Shown piece by piece: positions 19,748 through 30,900 of a stretch of DNA of 64,000 bases. Both the position numbers and the translations under genes were made by a program. The notes below the pieces were generated by a model. The model made no database searches. It was given only the letters and a program-made list of their open reading frames with translations, and was not told the origin of the DNA. The stretch spans positions 186,001 to 250,000 of the forward strand of contig NC_016527.1 of the NCBI RefSeq assembly GCF_000236905.1, written 5' to 3'. Within the stretch, counting starts at the first letter, position 1, and each line of letters starts with the position of its first letter. This DNA is from Tetrapisispora phaffii CBS 4417 (taxonomy: Eukaryota > Ascomycota > Saccharomycetes > Saccharomycetales > Saccharomycetaceae).

Positions 19748-20509
19748 ATGTCTTTACCAGCCACATTCGATTTAACTCCAGAAGATGCCCAATTGCTATT
19801 GGCCGCTAACGTCCACCTAGGTGCGAGAAACGTTCAGGTTCACCAAGAACCATACGTCTTCAACACCAGACCAGACGGTGTTAATGTTATCAACGTCGGC
19901 AAGACTTGGGAGAAGATTGTGTTGGCTGCAAGAATCATTGCTGCTATCCCAAACCCAGAAGACGTTGTCGCTATCTCTTCAAGAACTTACGGTCAAAGAG
20001 CCGTTTTGAAGTACGCCGCGCACACCGGTGCTACTCCAATTGCTGGTAGATTCACTCCCGGTTCCTTCACCAACTACATCACCAGATCTTTCAAGGAACC
20101 AAGATTGGTCATTGTCACCGACCCAAGATCGGACTTCCAAGCCATCAAGGAATCGTCTTACGTTAACATCCCAGTTATCGCCTTGACTGATTTGGACTCT
20201 CCATCCGAATTCGTCGATGTTGCTATCCCATGTAACAACAGAGGTAAGCACTCCATCGGTTTGATCTGGTACTTACTAGCCAGAGAAGTCTTGAGATTAA
20301 GAGGTGCTTTGGTTGACAGAACTCAACCATGGACCATCATGCCGGATTTATACTTCTACAGAAATCCAGAAGAAGTTGAACAACAAGCTACTGAAGAAGC
20401 CTCTGCTGTCGCTGAAGGTGAGGAAGCCGATGTCGCTGAAGAAGTTGCTGAAGATCAAGCCGAAGCTTCTGAATGGGCTGAAGAAACCACTGAAAATGCT
20501 AACTGGTAA
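19748..20509 (+). CDS. RPS0: 40S ribosomal protein uS2 (Rps0)
   Basis: 253 residues, nearly identical in length and sequence to S. cerevisiae Rps0A/B. It is a small-subunit protein required for late 20S pre-rRNA processing and lies near the mRNA exit side of the 40S. The uS2 core is seen from [20 protein letters not shown] through [20 protein letters not shown] and [20 protein letters not shown]; the Glu/Ala-rich tail after about residue 210 ends in NANW. The frame is uninterrupted from ATG to stop, so the intron present near the 5' end of both S. cerevisiae copies is missing. Codon choice is that of a highly expressed gene, with TTG preferred for leucine. One gene stands for the ohnologue pair RPS0A/RPS0B. 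Confidence 0.97.
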   Translation: MSLPATFDLTPEDAQLLLAANVHLGARNVQVHQEPYVFNTRPDGVNVINVGKTWEKIVLAARIIAAIPNPEDVVAISSRTYGQRAVLKYAAHTGATPIAGRFTPGSFTNYITRSFKEPRLVIVTDPRSDFQAIKESSYVNIPVIALTDLDSPSEFVDVAIPCNNRGKHSIGLIWYLLAREVLRLRGALVDRTQPWTIMPDLYFYRNPEEVEQQATEEASAVAEGEEADVAEEVAEDQAEASEWAEETTENANW

Positions 20510-20979
20510 TCCACTGAAGAAAAGTCATTCATTTGATTGTTCTTCGAACTTTTTTTATCTATATATAAATATCAATCGTTAAGTAAATTTACTAGACACT
20601 AATATACATTTTCAACTCTTTTTTTTTGCAAACGAATAGAGGTTGTTTATCCACATGATTTATGCATCAATTGGCTCCATTCTTGTACAGTCGATCTTTA
20701 TAATTCAAACCTGTATTTTACGCATAGGGATACTATAAATGTTTCTTCTAATTATAAAGCGGAGCACTTTCCGATACTGAAATTGAACATATATTATATA
20801 AATTACATGTAAGAATACAATAATTAAATTTGAGTAGTACTACTTCTGTATTAAATGACAGTTTGCATACACTTGACGTATTGTTACAACGAGATCTGTT
20901 TGTGAGGAATTGTTACTAACGAAGTTGTAAAGCTACTATCGTGCAAATACATATAAACACACGTATACCAGCACCGTTC
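20510..20979. other. RPS0-RSM27 intergenic region
   Basis: 470 bp, AT-rich. A TACTAAC branchpoint-like heptamer at 20914-20920 lies 60 bp before the RSM27 ATG, but no convincing 5' splice site precedes it. No gene is seen. Confidence 0.55.
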
Positions 20980-21294
20980 ATGTCAGTCTCTAGAGGAAAA
21001 CTACAAAAGGTAGCTGAATTGTCTGCAAAGATATTTGATCAAGTGTATAATCCGACTAATGTCAGAACAGGCAATAAAATACTGTCAAAAAGACTGAAGG
21101 GTCCTTCGATCAAACAGTATTATGGGAATCCAGACGTATTAAAGTTTAAGCATATGAAAACATTATATCCTGATATGAAGTTTACAGATCCTGATGAAGA
21201 ATATAGACTCTCGATGGTCGAATTGAGGAAACGTCGTGGTAAAGGTACCCCTGCTAAGGCAAAGGCACCTTCTGACAAGAAAAAGAAGAAATGA
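20980..21294 (+). CDS. RSM27: mitochondrial ribosomal small-subunit protein mS33 (Rsm27)
   Basis: 104 residues from the ATG at 20980; an upstream in-frame GTG would add 13 residues with no homology. S. cerevisiae Rsm27 is 110. It is a nuclear-encoded subunit of the mitochondrial 37S ribosome. The family core is plain: [20 protein letters not shown], then [20 protein letters not shown], then [20 protein letters not shown], ending in a Lys/Ala-rich basic tail. In S. cerevisiae RSM27 (YGR215W) directly follows RPS0A, as here. GPI1 (YGR216C), which separates RSM27 and CCH1 there, is missing from the gap downstream. Confidence 0.95.
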   Translation: MSVSRGKLQKVAELSAKIFDQVYNPTNVRTGNKILSKRLKGPSIKQYYGNPDVLKFKHMKTLYPDMKFTDPDEEYRLSMVELRKRRGKGTPAKAKAPSDKKKKK

Positions 21295-21940
21295 GTGTTA
21301 GAGAAATACGAAATGCAACCTCAGTGGCTTTAATAGTATGTATACTCTGAGCTTGATCATGTTGTAGGTTTCACGTATGTTATCCCATGTAAATAAATAT
21401 ATAAACTGTAACTTAGATATAACTATAAACAGTTACAAATGATTAAATCAGTTTGATTGGCAAAAGATATTCACAATTTTATATTTTTTTAGGCACTCTT
21501 TTTAGATTCCTCAACAAAGTCAATATACTGTCTCGTTGTATTAAAAAGCTGATTCAGAGATCATTACTGAATGCTCTACAGTTCATTATATATTTAAAAA
21601 GTGGCTTATTTATAATATTGCGAGGCAAAGTATTATAAATGAAATCCGCCGCTTATAGATGACTTCGTGTCAACCGGGGCGCATGTAACTGAAATTAAAT
21701 CAAGCTCATTAAGGTTCAACTACAACTACATCAGAAATGTACATAAAAAAGTTCTCATTATATGTGATATAATATCAATATGTGATTTAAAGGAGAGGTG
21801 GAATTAAATGGAAAACTATACCAATATATTACCATTTATCACACAAGTAATTTTTTCTAGTGAGAGTATGGTTAATAGAATTTATCCAGAAATTTTTGCA
21901 TTTGAGAACATAATATAACTGATACGATCTGTTAGTGGAG
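21295..21940. other. RSM27-CCH1 intergenic region
   Basis: 646 bp. GPI1 would be expected here by S. cerevisiae order; no remnant is seen. There is an exact 11-bp ARS consensus match at 21477-21487 and a TGATATAATATCA palindrome near 21770 flanked by ATATGTGAT repeats. Confidence 0.55.
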
Positions 21941-24900
21941 ATGGACAACAAGTCTAAGAGGTTAAATAATGGTGATAGAAGCCATATACCCAGCATATTT
22001 TTAGAAAGCAACGATGACGCTACCGTAATAGAAGGGAGGTCAGACTGGAGAAGACCAATACATTCTTCTCCCTCTAACGATCAATACAAAATTGATGATG
22101 ACTCTAATTCGAATTCCATTGATATTTATGCATCAGGATACACCATAGCCGAAGTAGATACTTCAGAATTTGGTGTTTCTTTTCAAGAGAATGGAAGAAG
22201 AAGAGCAGGTTCTTCTTCAGAATATAATGAAAAATTTAGTGAGCTAATGAAAACTGCAAAAATTGCATTAAGTAAAAATGTTAATCGATTTTCTTGGCTC
22301 CCAAATGATTCAGCTAGCTCAATAGAATACAATAAAAAACTATCTGGATTTAGCGTGGATAACAGTCGGGAATACAAAGAGTTTTCTGATTCCCATAATC
22401 CCTTCCAAAGGGACCATGGATTAAAAGATGAATTATTTGAAGAAATAAGAGAGGTAGTTTCTGAAACTGATTCCAAATACACTACCAAATCATTATATGG
22501 TAATTCATTATTCTTATTCGCTCCTGGTAGCAGAATAAGACGGTTTCTATTTAGATTACATAATAATTCTAAATATCGGAATTTCATTACTACTCTGACA
22601 TTTGTTCTAATGGTGTTTTTAGCAGTTAGAGTAACCAATCCATCTGACTTTCATTTTTTGTATAGCAAAAAGAGTGGAATCGATTGGTTTGTAGGACTCA
22701 TGTACGTAGTTTTTACGTTCAATGACTTCACTGCAGTAATCACATATGGATTTTGGAATGATTCTGAATTATGCATGGAAAATAATATTCAATACGTTAC
22801 TTTACTTCGACAACTTGGCATAATATCGCTATTCAATAGCATTAAACAAAGATATAGAATACAATCTGATAAATTTAGATGGATGAAGATAATGAACTTT
22901 GCAGACAAACCGATATATATTTCCAAACAGAATGACAATCTTGAACAGTCACTTAGCATCAAGAGGGCATTTTTACGATACCCAAGAGGAATATTACAAC
23001 TTATTTCAACAACAGCGTTCTGGTTAGGTTTGTTTTTCTCAGGCAGCAAGAATATTGGCGCAATTGCATTTTTCAGATCGTTAGCTACTATTCGAATTTT
23101 ACTACTTCTCTCTTTAGACAATGGTATATATGCAATTTTAGGGAGACTAATAACAATCTTTCCACAACTAACTAAAATATTGTTTATTTGGATATATTTT
23201 TGGGTATATTTTTCAATACTAGGAACTTCATTTTTCTCAGGATCTCTTAGAAGAACTTGTGTATGGACAAACCCAGACGATAGTAATGATATTTATAAGA
23301 ACGACTCATGTTTTTGTGGAGGTTATATGAATCTATTGAATGGCACCACGGAAAGTTTTGAGTATAGTAATGGAATTTTGAGTGGCGTAGCAAAAGGTTT
23401 CATTTGTCCGCAAAACTCAAAATGCATTTCTGATACTAACCCATATAATAATAAAATCAGTTTTGATAATATTGCCAACTCAATGGAGTTAATTTTTGTT
23501 ATTTTTAGTGCTAACACTTTTACTGATCTCATGTACGATTTAATTGGCTCGGATACTTTGGCAATTGCAATCTTTTTTATGGCTTCAATCTTAATTCTAA
23601 ATGTATGGCTACTAAATATTTTAATCGCACAATTGGTCTCATCTTTTGAATTATTTGAATGGAAAAAAAGGCATGTTGGTGTTAATAAAAGTATTAAAAA
23701 AAGGATATTCTCTACACAAACTATTACTAGACTCAAGAAGTATATTGAAAATAAAAAAATAAAAGGTAGATTACCGAATTGGTCATTAAGATGCGAATAC
23801 TTTTATAAGAAAGTTGAAAGGATATTTATTTTATTGATAGTTTTCAATCTATCGATAAGATCAACAGTGGATGAATCATCCACTGAATCATATCTAGAAT
23901 ATGTTTTAAAATATGAACTTTCTTTTAATTACATTTTATTGTTCGAAAGTTTATATCGACTTATAATATATTCACCTAATATTTGGATTTTTTTATCAAA
24001 AATTGATTATGTAATTGATTTGATAATTGCCTTAATCACAACAATATCATCGACTGTCCATCTTTATCATAATATTGGACAAGTATACAATTGGCTTCTT
24101 TTTTTCAACGTTTTAAGATTTTACAGAGTGGTAACTATACAATTTTTGTTTGGAAGTATTTGGAAAGATATGTTACCATATTTAAATGATATATTTAATC
24201 TTTCAAAGCTTTACTACGGTGCAACATTCTTACTTTCAATCACAGCATCATATTTGTTCCTTGGAATTATTCCTGATTCTGTTTCAGATGATATTCAGTT
24301 TGGAAGTTACACGTTGAGAAATTCATTTGTTTCATTACTAACTGTATCATCGACGGAAAATTGGACTGAAGTATTATATGAATTCCAAGGTAATTCTCCA
24401 ACCTCCTTCCATGCATTTCTGACTGCTATATTTTTCATTGTTTTTTTTGTAATAATTCATATTATTATTATAAATACAGCAGTTGCAATTATTTCAAGTG
24501 GCCTAGCAAGCAGGGAATCAGAGAAACGCCAATTGCAATTAAAACATTTTTTGCATACAGAGCTTCCAAATCAACTGCAAGCCTTAAGAAACGTAAGTTT
24601 ATTAGAAAAGCTAAAACAAAAAGTATTCAAGCAAGATAAAGAAGAACAGAATGAGTTTCAAAATCTTATTTTTACTGGAGAAGCCATTAGTTTAATATCA
24701 AGTCAAATATACCTTAATGAAAACACAGATCAAGCTGAGGATGCGAACAAGGTAAATCAAGATTCAATTTTCACCAACATATGGCAAACTTTAAAGAGTA
24801 AAGTTTTATCTAATCAGTTTTTCTTGATTTTGTATGATTATTATAAAGGCCCACGCCTGAAGAATAATTTTGATTATCTAAATTTTAACGTCAGTGACAT

Positions 24901-27319
24901 TTTATCATATGATTCAAGAAACAATTATAATTTCAGTGAAATTAAAAATTTTATGAGCCGTTACCCAAATTATGATAATTCTTATTTCCTATTTGGCCCA
25001 AAAAATTTTATAAGAAAGGTATGCCAGTGGTTGGTCCCTTCAAGTTCAGGTATCAGATGGAATTTACAATCAAATAAAACATTTGCGGATTCTTTTAATA
25101 AGAAACCCAATATTGCAATAACTTTATGTAGAGACACATTTTCTGTTATTGTATTCATAGCGTCGATATCATTGGTAATCCTAAATGTTATTTCTCCTGT
25201 TATCAGTTCAGATCCTTCTTTTTCAGAAAAGTTTACATGGCAAAATATTATCTATATAGCTGTAGCAATATGTTTTAGTTTCGAATTTTTGATTAGAACT
25301 GTTGCAGATGGGTTTATTTTTGGTCCTAATGCATATATGAACAATAATTGGAACAAATTCGATTTTGTCATCTTTGTATATATTGTATCAGATGTTATTA
25401 CTATCTTTTATGGTGATGCAGGGATCGCTAGTGCTTTCAAAACGTTTACAATTCTGCGTATAATAAGATATATAAGTATTAGCAGCCATGCACGAGAAAT
25501 ATTTTCTATTGTATTATTTGATGGTTTGAAAGTCATTTGCAAAGCAGCATTTATTTCATTTTGTTTCCTCTACCCTTTCTCTGTATGGGGATTGAACCTT
25601 TTTAGAGGAAAACTAAATACATGTACTGATCTGTCAGTGGATATGACAAATTGTATCAATGAATACAAATCAAAGGTTTTTAAATTTGATATTGTTGCAC
25701 CTCGTGTGTATGCAGAACCATATCTTAACTTTAATTCAATTGCTGATAGCTTAAGGTCTTTATTTGAAATTATTTCACTAGAAGGTTGGACTGATTTATT
25801 AACCAATCTTATGAATTCTTCTGGAAAAGGTACTGTTCCTTATAAATTTGCTACGCCAGTTAATGCACTTTTTCTTTTACCATATAATATGATCAGTACT
25901 ATCTTTATTGTTACGCTATTCATTTCACTCATTCTCAACAATCTTTCAAGAACTACTGGTATAGATTATGAGAGTGTAGATCAAAAAAGTTGGTCCGGAA
26001 CTAGGAAGCTACTGACAAGGACTTCGCCATTATATGAACCTGATATAAACAAAAAGAATAAAAGACGACAGTTTTTTTACATGCTGACTATTGAAAAGAA
26101 ATCCATGCCCTACAATATATTCATGGATTCAGTCATGCTTATTCATATAGTTTTACTAACAGCACAATATTATGAAGATTTTCTCACAAATGCAAATAGT
26201 TTAGTTGTGGGGTTTTTTCTTACTTCTTTAACATTACTCATTGATCAATTATTGTTCATATATAGTTTCGGTTTTAAAAAATACTTCAAGAACAAATGGA
26301 AAGGGTGCAAGTTTACCATTATTTATACATCGTGGATATTATCAGCTATTGATTTAAATATCAACAACCAGCAATATATTACGAAATCCTTTAGCAGATT
26401 CTGCTATTCGAACATTTACCTATTATTAATACCAAGAATCGATATTCTACTTCAAATTTGTGAAATTGCGCTAGCAAGTTTTAGTCAAATTCTTTCGTTA
26501 ACATATTGTTGGTTTATACTACTATTATCATATTCTATTGCATTACACCAATTCTTTGGTTACACAAAATTTGGGGCGAATACAACATATAATGTTAATT
26601 TTAGAACTATCCCAAAGGCTATGATTCTTTTATTTAGAATGAGTTTTGGAGAAGGGTGGAATTACATCATGGATGATATGAAATTAGAACCACCCTACTG
26701 TTCATATGTGGATGGTACTTCAGATTGTGGTTCGGTCGTCTATGCTTATTTAATTTTAATATCATGGAACATTTTATCCATGTACATTTTTTTGAATATG
26801 TACACGTCATTAATAGTTAACAACTTTAACTATACCTATAGTAGGGATACCTTAAGAACAGGTATTCAATTATCTGATATAAGGAAATTTCAAAGAGGTT
26901 GGGCTAAGTTTGATAAAGCTGGTTGTGGTACAATCAGCTTTATGTTACTTCCTGCATTAATGCATTCGTTTGATGGATCCTTGTCTTTCAAAATTTGGGA
27001 TGATCACCTAAGTATCAAGAGAATAGTTAATGAATGCATGACTTTAGTGGATTCTGATCCATACAATGTCAAGTTTCATTATAAGAAAACCAAGGACTTA
27101 CTAAATGGTATTGATTGTAAAAACATAATAAAAACTAAAAGAAGATATAATGAGTTTATCTATTATATTAAAATAAAATGCAGCTACGATAACACATTAA
27201 AATTCAAAGATTTAATTAATATAATTCCACTATTTACGACATATGATCCAAATAAGTGCTTATCTATAAAAAATTATGTTCAATATTTATCAATACTAGC
27301 TGAAGTGGAAAAAAAATAA
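21941..27319 (+). CDS. CCH1: plasma-membrane voltage-gated-type calcium channel Cch1
   Basis: 1792 residues from the ATG at 21941 (S. cerevisiae 2039; the shortening is mainly in the N-terminal tail). Cch1 with Mid1 forms the high-affinity Ca2+ influx system used in mating-pheromone and ER-stress survival. Four homologous six-helix repeats are visible, each with a pore loop: repeat I SANTFTDLM (N525), repeat II SSTENWTEVL (E806), repeat III ISLEGWTDLL (E1281), repeat IV SFGEGWNYIM (E1571). The animal EEEE filter is thus read as N-E-E-E. The S4 segments have few basic residues compared with animal channels (LRFYRVVTI; FTILRIIRYI), in keeping with weak voltage dependence. The C-terminal tail has an EF-hand-like FDKAGCGTISF region near residue 1660. 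Between CRM1 and RSM27, as in the YGR215-218 order. Confidence 0.95.
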   Translation: MDNKSKRLNNGDRSHIPSIFLESNDDATVIEGRSDWRRPIHSSPSNDQYKIDDDSNSNSIDIYASGYTIAEVDTSEFGVSFQENGRRRAGSSSEYNEKFSELMKTAKIALSKNVNRFSWLPNDSASSIEYNKKLSGFSVDNSREYKEFSDSHNPFQRDHGLKDELFEEIREVVSETDSKYTTKSLYGNSLFLFAPGSRIRRFLFRLHNNSKYRNFITTLTFVLMVFLAVRVTNPSDFHFLYSKKSGIDWFVGLMYVVFTFNDFTAVITYGFWNDSELCMENNIQYVTLLRQLGIISLFNSIKQRYRIQSDKFRWMKIMNFADKPIYISKQNDNLEQSLSIKRAFLRYPRGILQLISTTAFWLGLFFSGSKNIGAIAFFRSLATIRILLLLSLDNGIYAILGRLITIFPQLTKILFIWIYFWVYFSILGTSFFSGSLRRTCVWTNPDDSNDIYKNDSCFCGGYMNLLNGTTESFEYSNGILSGVAKGFICPQNSKCISDTNPYNNKISFDNIANSMELIFVIFSANTFTDLMYDLIGSDTLAIAIFFMASILILNVWLLNILIAQLVSSFELFEWKKRHVGVNKSIKKRIFSTQTITRLKKYIENKKIKGRLPNWSLRCEYFYKKVERIFILLIVFNLSIRSTVDESSTESYLEYVLKYELSFNYILLFESLYRLIIYSPNIWIFLSKIDYVIDLIIALITTISSTVHLYHNIGQVYNWLLFFNVLRFYRVVTIQFLFGSIWKDMLPYLNDIFNLSKLYYGATFLLSITASYLFLGIIPDSVSDDIQFGSYTLRNSFVSLLTVSSTENWTEVLYEFQGNSPTSFHAFLTAIFFIVFFVIIHIIIINTAVAIISSGLASRESEKRQLQLKHFLHTELPNQLQALRNVSLLEKLKQKVFKQDKEEQNEFQNLIFTGEAISLISSQIYLNENTDQAEDANKVNQDSIFTNIWQTLKSKVLSNQFFLILYDYYKGPRLKNNFDYLNFNVSDILSYDSRNNYNFSEIKNFMSRYPNYDNSYFLFGPKNFIRKVCQWLVPSSSGIRWNLQSNKTFADSFNKKPNIAITLCRDTFSVIVFIASISLVILNVISPVISSDPSFSEKFTWQNIIYIAVAICFSFEFLIRTVADGFIFGPNAYMNNNWNKFDFVIFVYIVSDVITIFYGDAGIASAFKTFTILRIIRYISISSHAREIFSIVLFDGLKVICKAAFISFCFLYPFSVWGLNLFRGKLNTCTDLSVDMTNCINEYKSKVFKFDIVAPRVYAEPYLNFNSIADSLRSLFEIISLEGWTDLLTNLMNSSGKGTVPYKFATPVNALFLLPYNMISTIFIVTLFISLILNNLSRTTGIDYESVDQKSWSGTRKLLTRTSPLYEPDINKKNKRRQFFYMLTIEKKSMPYNIFMDSVMLIHIVLLTAQYYEDFLTNANSLVVGFFLTSLTLLIDQLLFIYSFGFKKYFKNKWKGCKFTIIYTSWILSAIDLNINNQQYITKSFSRFCYSNIYLLLIPRIDILLQICEIALASFSQILSLTYCWFILLLSYSIALHQFFGYTKFGANTTYNVNFRTIPKAMILLFRMSFGEGWNYIMDDMKLEPPYCSYVDGTSDCGSVVYAYLILISWNILSMYIFLNMYTSLIVNNFNYTYSRDTLRTGIQLSDIRKFQRGWAKFDKAGCGTISFMLLPALMHSFDGSLSFKIWDDHLSIKRIVNECMTLVDSDPYNVKFHYKKTKDLLNGIDCKNIIKTKRRYNEFIYYIKIKCSYDNTLKFKDLINIIPLFTTYDPNKCLSIKNYVQYLSILAEVEKK

Positions 27320-27529
27320 AAGAAGACAATGCCAAAAATATATTAAAAACAATCGTTCAAAGATGGAAATTTAAACAGCATATGCATTACAAACAACAAC
27401 ATTTCTTACGTAGTCATCAATAAATAAAATTGTAAATAATAATAAAATCATCTATATCTTAAAGATTGCACCTTCTGTCATTATTTTAGTTCTTACAATA
27501 AGTGTCGTTTTAAAGTGTATCTTAATTTT

Positions 27530-27550
27530 TCTGGGGAAAGTTTCCCCAGA
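27530..27550. repeat. 21-bp palindrome, GC-rich core
   Basis: TCTGGGGAAA, one G, then the exact reverse complement TTTCCCCAGA. It lies 210 nt after the CCH1 stop. Confidence 0.9.
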
Positions 27551-27616
27551 TGCGTTGTGAAATAAAGATTAAGAAAAAGTTCATGATTTTTTTAATTTAT
27601 TACTAAAGGCAGTAAT

Positions 27617-27643
27617 AATGATTTATATCATTTATAAATCATT
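27617..27643. repeat. 11-bp inverted repeat
   Basis: AATGATTTATA and its exact reverse complement flank a 5-nt loop (TCATT). All A/T-rich, so less surprising than its GC-rich neighbour. Confidence 0.85.
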
Positions 27644-27747
27644 CACTAACTACATGTTTAAGTATTTGACAAATATTAACAGACATGAATTACAAGCTCA
27701 GAGAATTAATGGTATAAATCCAACAGCCTTCAGTTATTAAAGAAAAA

Positions 27748-27788
27748 TAGAATCCGAGAGTATAAAATCAGTTGATTTTATGATTCTA
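27748..27788. repeat. two-part inverted repeat upstream of CRM1
   Basis: The inner arms ATAAAATCA/TGATTTTAT have a 2-nt loop (27762-27781). The outer arms TAGAATC/GATTCTA are separated from the left inner arm by seven bases, giving a 16-bp stem with a bulge. Confidence 0.8.
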
Positions 27789-27902
27789 AATCACTCAGTA
27801 AAAAGAAGAAACTTATATGAAAAGATCTTTGACGAGAACACTCAGACAAATAAATAGACTTCTTTGTTCTAATAAAATATTAACGAAATTTAGCATTATT
27901 TG

Positions 27903-30900
27903 ATGGAGTCAATTTTAGATTCCAATAAGGACTTTGACATTCAGTTATTTGATAGGGTTGTTGAAGCATTTTATAAGGGGCATGGCAAAGAACAAAACGA
28001 TGCGCAGACCATTTTAACCAAGTTTCAAGCTGATAACAACTCATGGCAAAGAACTGATCAGATATTACAGTATTCTGAAAATATCCAATCAAAGTTCATA
28101 GCACTATCGATATTAGACAATTTAATTGTTTCCAGATGGAATATGTTACCAAACGATCAGAAAATAAACATTAGAACTTTTATTGTTGGGATGATATTGT
28201 CAGTTTGTAATGATGATTCTCTGTTCAATTCCAATAGAGAACTTATTAACAAAGCAAATCTTGTTCTGGTTCAAATAATAAAAAAAGATTGGCCTGCAAG
28301 ATGGTCAAATTTTTTACCTGAGTTAATTGACAGTTCGAAATACTCTGAAAATATTTGTCAAAACAACCTTGAAATATTGAAAGTTCTTGCAGAAGAGATC
28401 TTTGAATATTCCTCCGAAAAGCTTACTCAAGCTAAAGTTATAAAACTAAAAGTGTCCATGACTTCTGAGTTTCCACTAATTTATGAATTTTGTCATGACA
28501 TATTAGCGAACACTGATTCTTCTCGTCTAATAAATTCTTCATTAAACACTTTATTGTGCTATATTAATTGTTTTCCAATTAATTACATTTTTGACTCTAA
28601 TATTTTGGATCTTCTGAGTCTTCAATATTTCCCAGAACCTGAAACTAGATTAGTAGCATTGAAATTTTTGACAGAAGTATCAATGTTAAATTTGAATGGA
28701 AACAAAACATATTTGGAGAAGATAATAAAGTCAATAGAAAATGTAATGAATATCACAGCCTCCAATTTAATACAACCGGATTGTGACCTTAGTGTAATAT
28801 ATAATGAATTTAATATTTCTGATCAAAGGTTTTTTCGAAATTTTACAATTTATCTTACAACTTTCCTACAAAACTATAGAGAGTTTTGTGATGAAAACAG
28901 ATCTTTCGATGATTTAATGATTGCGTTACACATTTGTTTGATGAAATTATCATACATTAACGAAAAGGAAAACTTTAAAATTGTATTGGATTATTGGCAC
29001 AATTTTGTAGCAGATTTATACCACGAGATCCAGAGGTTACCTATCTTTGATTTAGCTACTGCAGCCAGTAGTGGAGCGGTTAACCCATCTTTTTATAAAA
29101 ACTTCCCTTTAACGAAACATAGATATGATGACATCTGTTCTCAGTTAAGAGTTCTGATCGTTGAAAAAATGGCAAGGCCAGAAGAAGTTTTTATAGTCGA
29201 GAATGATGAGGGTGTGATAATAAGAGAATACATGAAGGACTCTGATATAATTCAAACATACAATACAGAAAGAAGTACTTTAGTGTATTTAACTCATCTA
29301 GATGTAAGGGATACCGAGAAGATAATGTTAGATAAATTACTAAAACAAGTTGATCAATCAGAATGGTCTCGTCAAACTTTAAATACTTTATGTTGGGCTA
29401 TAGGATCAATATCAGGTACAATGGTAATAGACGAAGAACGTGATTTTATTATTTCTATAATAAAATATTTACTTGAGTTACATGATAAAATAGAAGGGGG
29501 AGATAACAAACGAATTGTGTCATCTAACATTATGTATGTAGTTGGTCAATATCCACGTTTTTTAAAATCACATTGGAGTTTTTTAAAAACAATTATAGAT
29601 AAACTATTCGAATTTATGCATGACAAAAATAGTGGTGTTCGTGATATGGCCTGCGATACTTTTATTAAAATATCCCAAAAGTGTAAAGGTTCTTTCCTCA
29701 CAACTCAACCATATCAGTCAGACCCTTTGATTGAAACTATTATTTCTGACATTATTAATATTACTTGTGACTTAGAGCCCCAACAAGTTTTAATATTTTA
29801 CCATGCATGTGGTATTATTGTTGCAGTCCAAGGTAAGCAAGCAACTAGACGACAGCTATTATCCAATTTGCTGGAACTACCGAATACCACTTGGTCTCTA
29901 ATTACAAAAAAACATGGATTGAATACCAATGAATTTTGGGATATGGAAAAGATCAAGATAGTAGCTAATATTATCAGAATAAACACTGTAGTTTGCTCAG
30001 AACTTCACACTTCTTTTTGCACACAACTCATTCATATTTATCCATATTTATTAAAAATATACGATTCAATAACCGCCATTATTTCAGAAAAAATATCAAC
30101 TAACGGCGATAGTGTTATCAAAACACCATTTCTACGTGGATTAAGGACAATTAAGAAGGAGATTTTGAAGTTGGTCCTATCTTATGTTTCAGAAGCAACA
30201 AATTTAAATGATGTCGTTGAAGACCTCATTGATCCATTGTTACCTTTAGTATTAAGAAATTATATCGACAGTACACCCAATGCTCGAGATTACGAAGTTC
30301 TCAGCTGTATGGCTGGTATAGTGAAGAGAATAGGTCATGAAAATCCAAAGATATCTTTGATTATATTCCGAAATATTTTTGAGACTACATTGGATATGAT
30401 CAATAAGGAACTGGTCGAATACCCAGAATACCGTATCGAGTTTTATAAATTTCTACACTCTGTGACTGCAGTTGCATTTAGTATTTTTGCAGAATTGCCA
30501 GCCTTTGAATTTAATTTATTTATGAATTCCATATTCTGGTCTTTTAAGCATAAAATTTTAGAAGTTGAACTTGAAGGTTTACAGATAACGATTGAACTAT
30601 TGCATAATTTTGAGAATATGGAAGGAAACGAACAGTTTAAGTCCTATTTTTATAGAACATATTATTGTACTATTTTGAGTGAAGTATTTTACGTAATAAC
30701 CAATTTAGAACATAAATCAAGTTTTTCTAAACATTGCATTTTATTGATGAAGTTATTTAAATTGGTAGAAAATAATTTGATTAAAGTTTCACTTTCGGAC
30801 GATAATTTGACCATTATAAGTAATCAAGAATACGTTCACAATTTCTTGCGAAATTTGTTTACGAACAATTTCCCTCAATTGTCGCAAAAGCAAATTGAAC

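Larger units (their letters stand above)
27320..27902. other. CCH1-CRM1 intergenic region with three inverted repeats
   Basis: 583 bp of AT-rich DNA containing three inverted repeats at 27530-27550, 27617-27643 and 27748-27788. No coding frame of note. Confidence 0.6.

Noticed and set aside
20914..20979. TACTAAC before RSM27, suggesting an intron
   Set aside because: No GTATGT-like 5' site in the preceding 400 bp, and the ATG at 20980 already gives the full conserved N-terminus.
29652..29654. Cys584 in MACDTF of CRM1 as the leptomycin target
   Set aside because: Alignment from the groove helices shows the reactive position is about 57 residues earlier (His527); this cysteine is a different, commonly conserved one.
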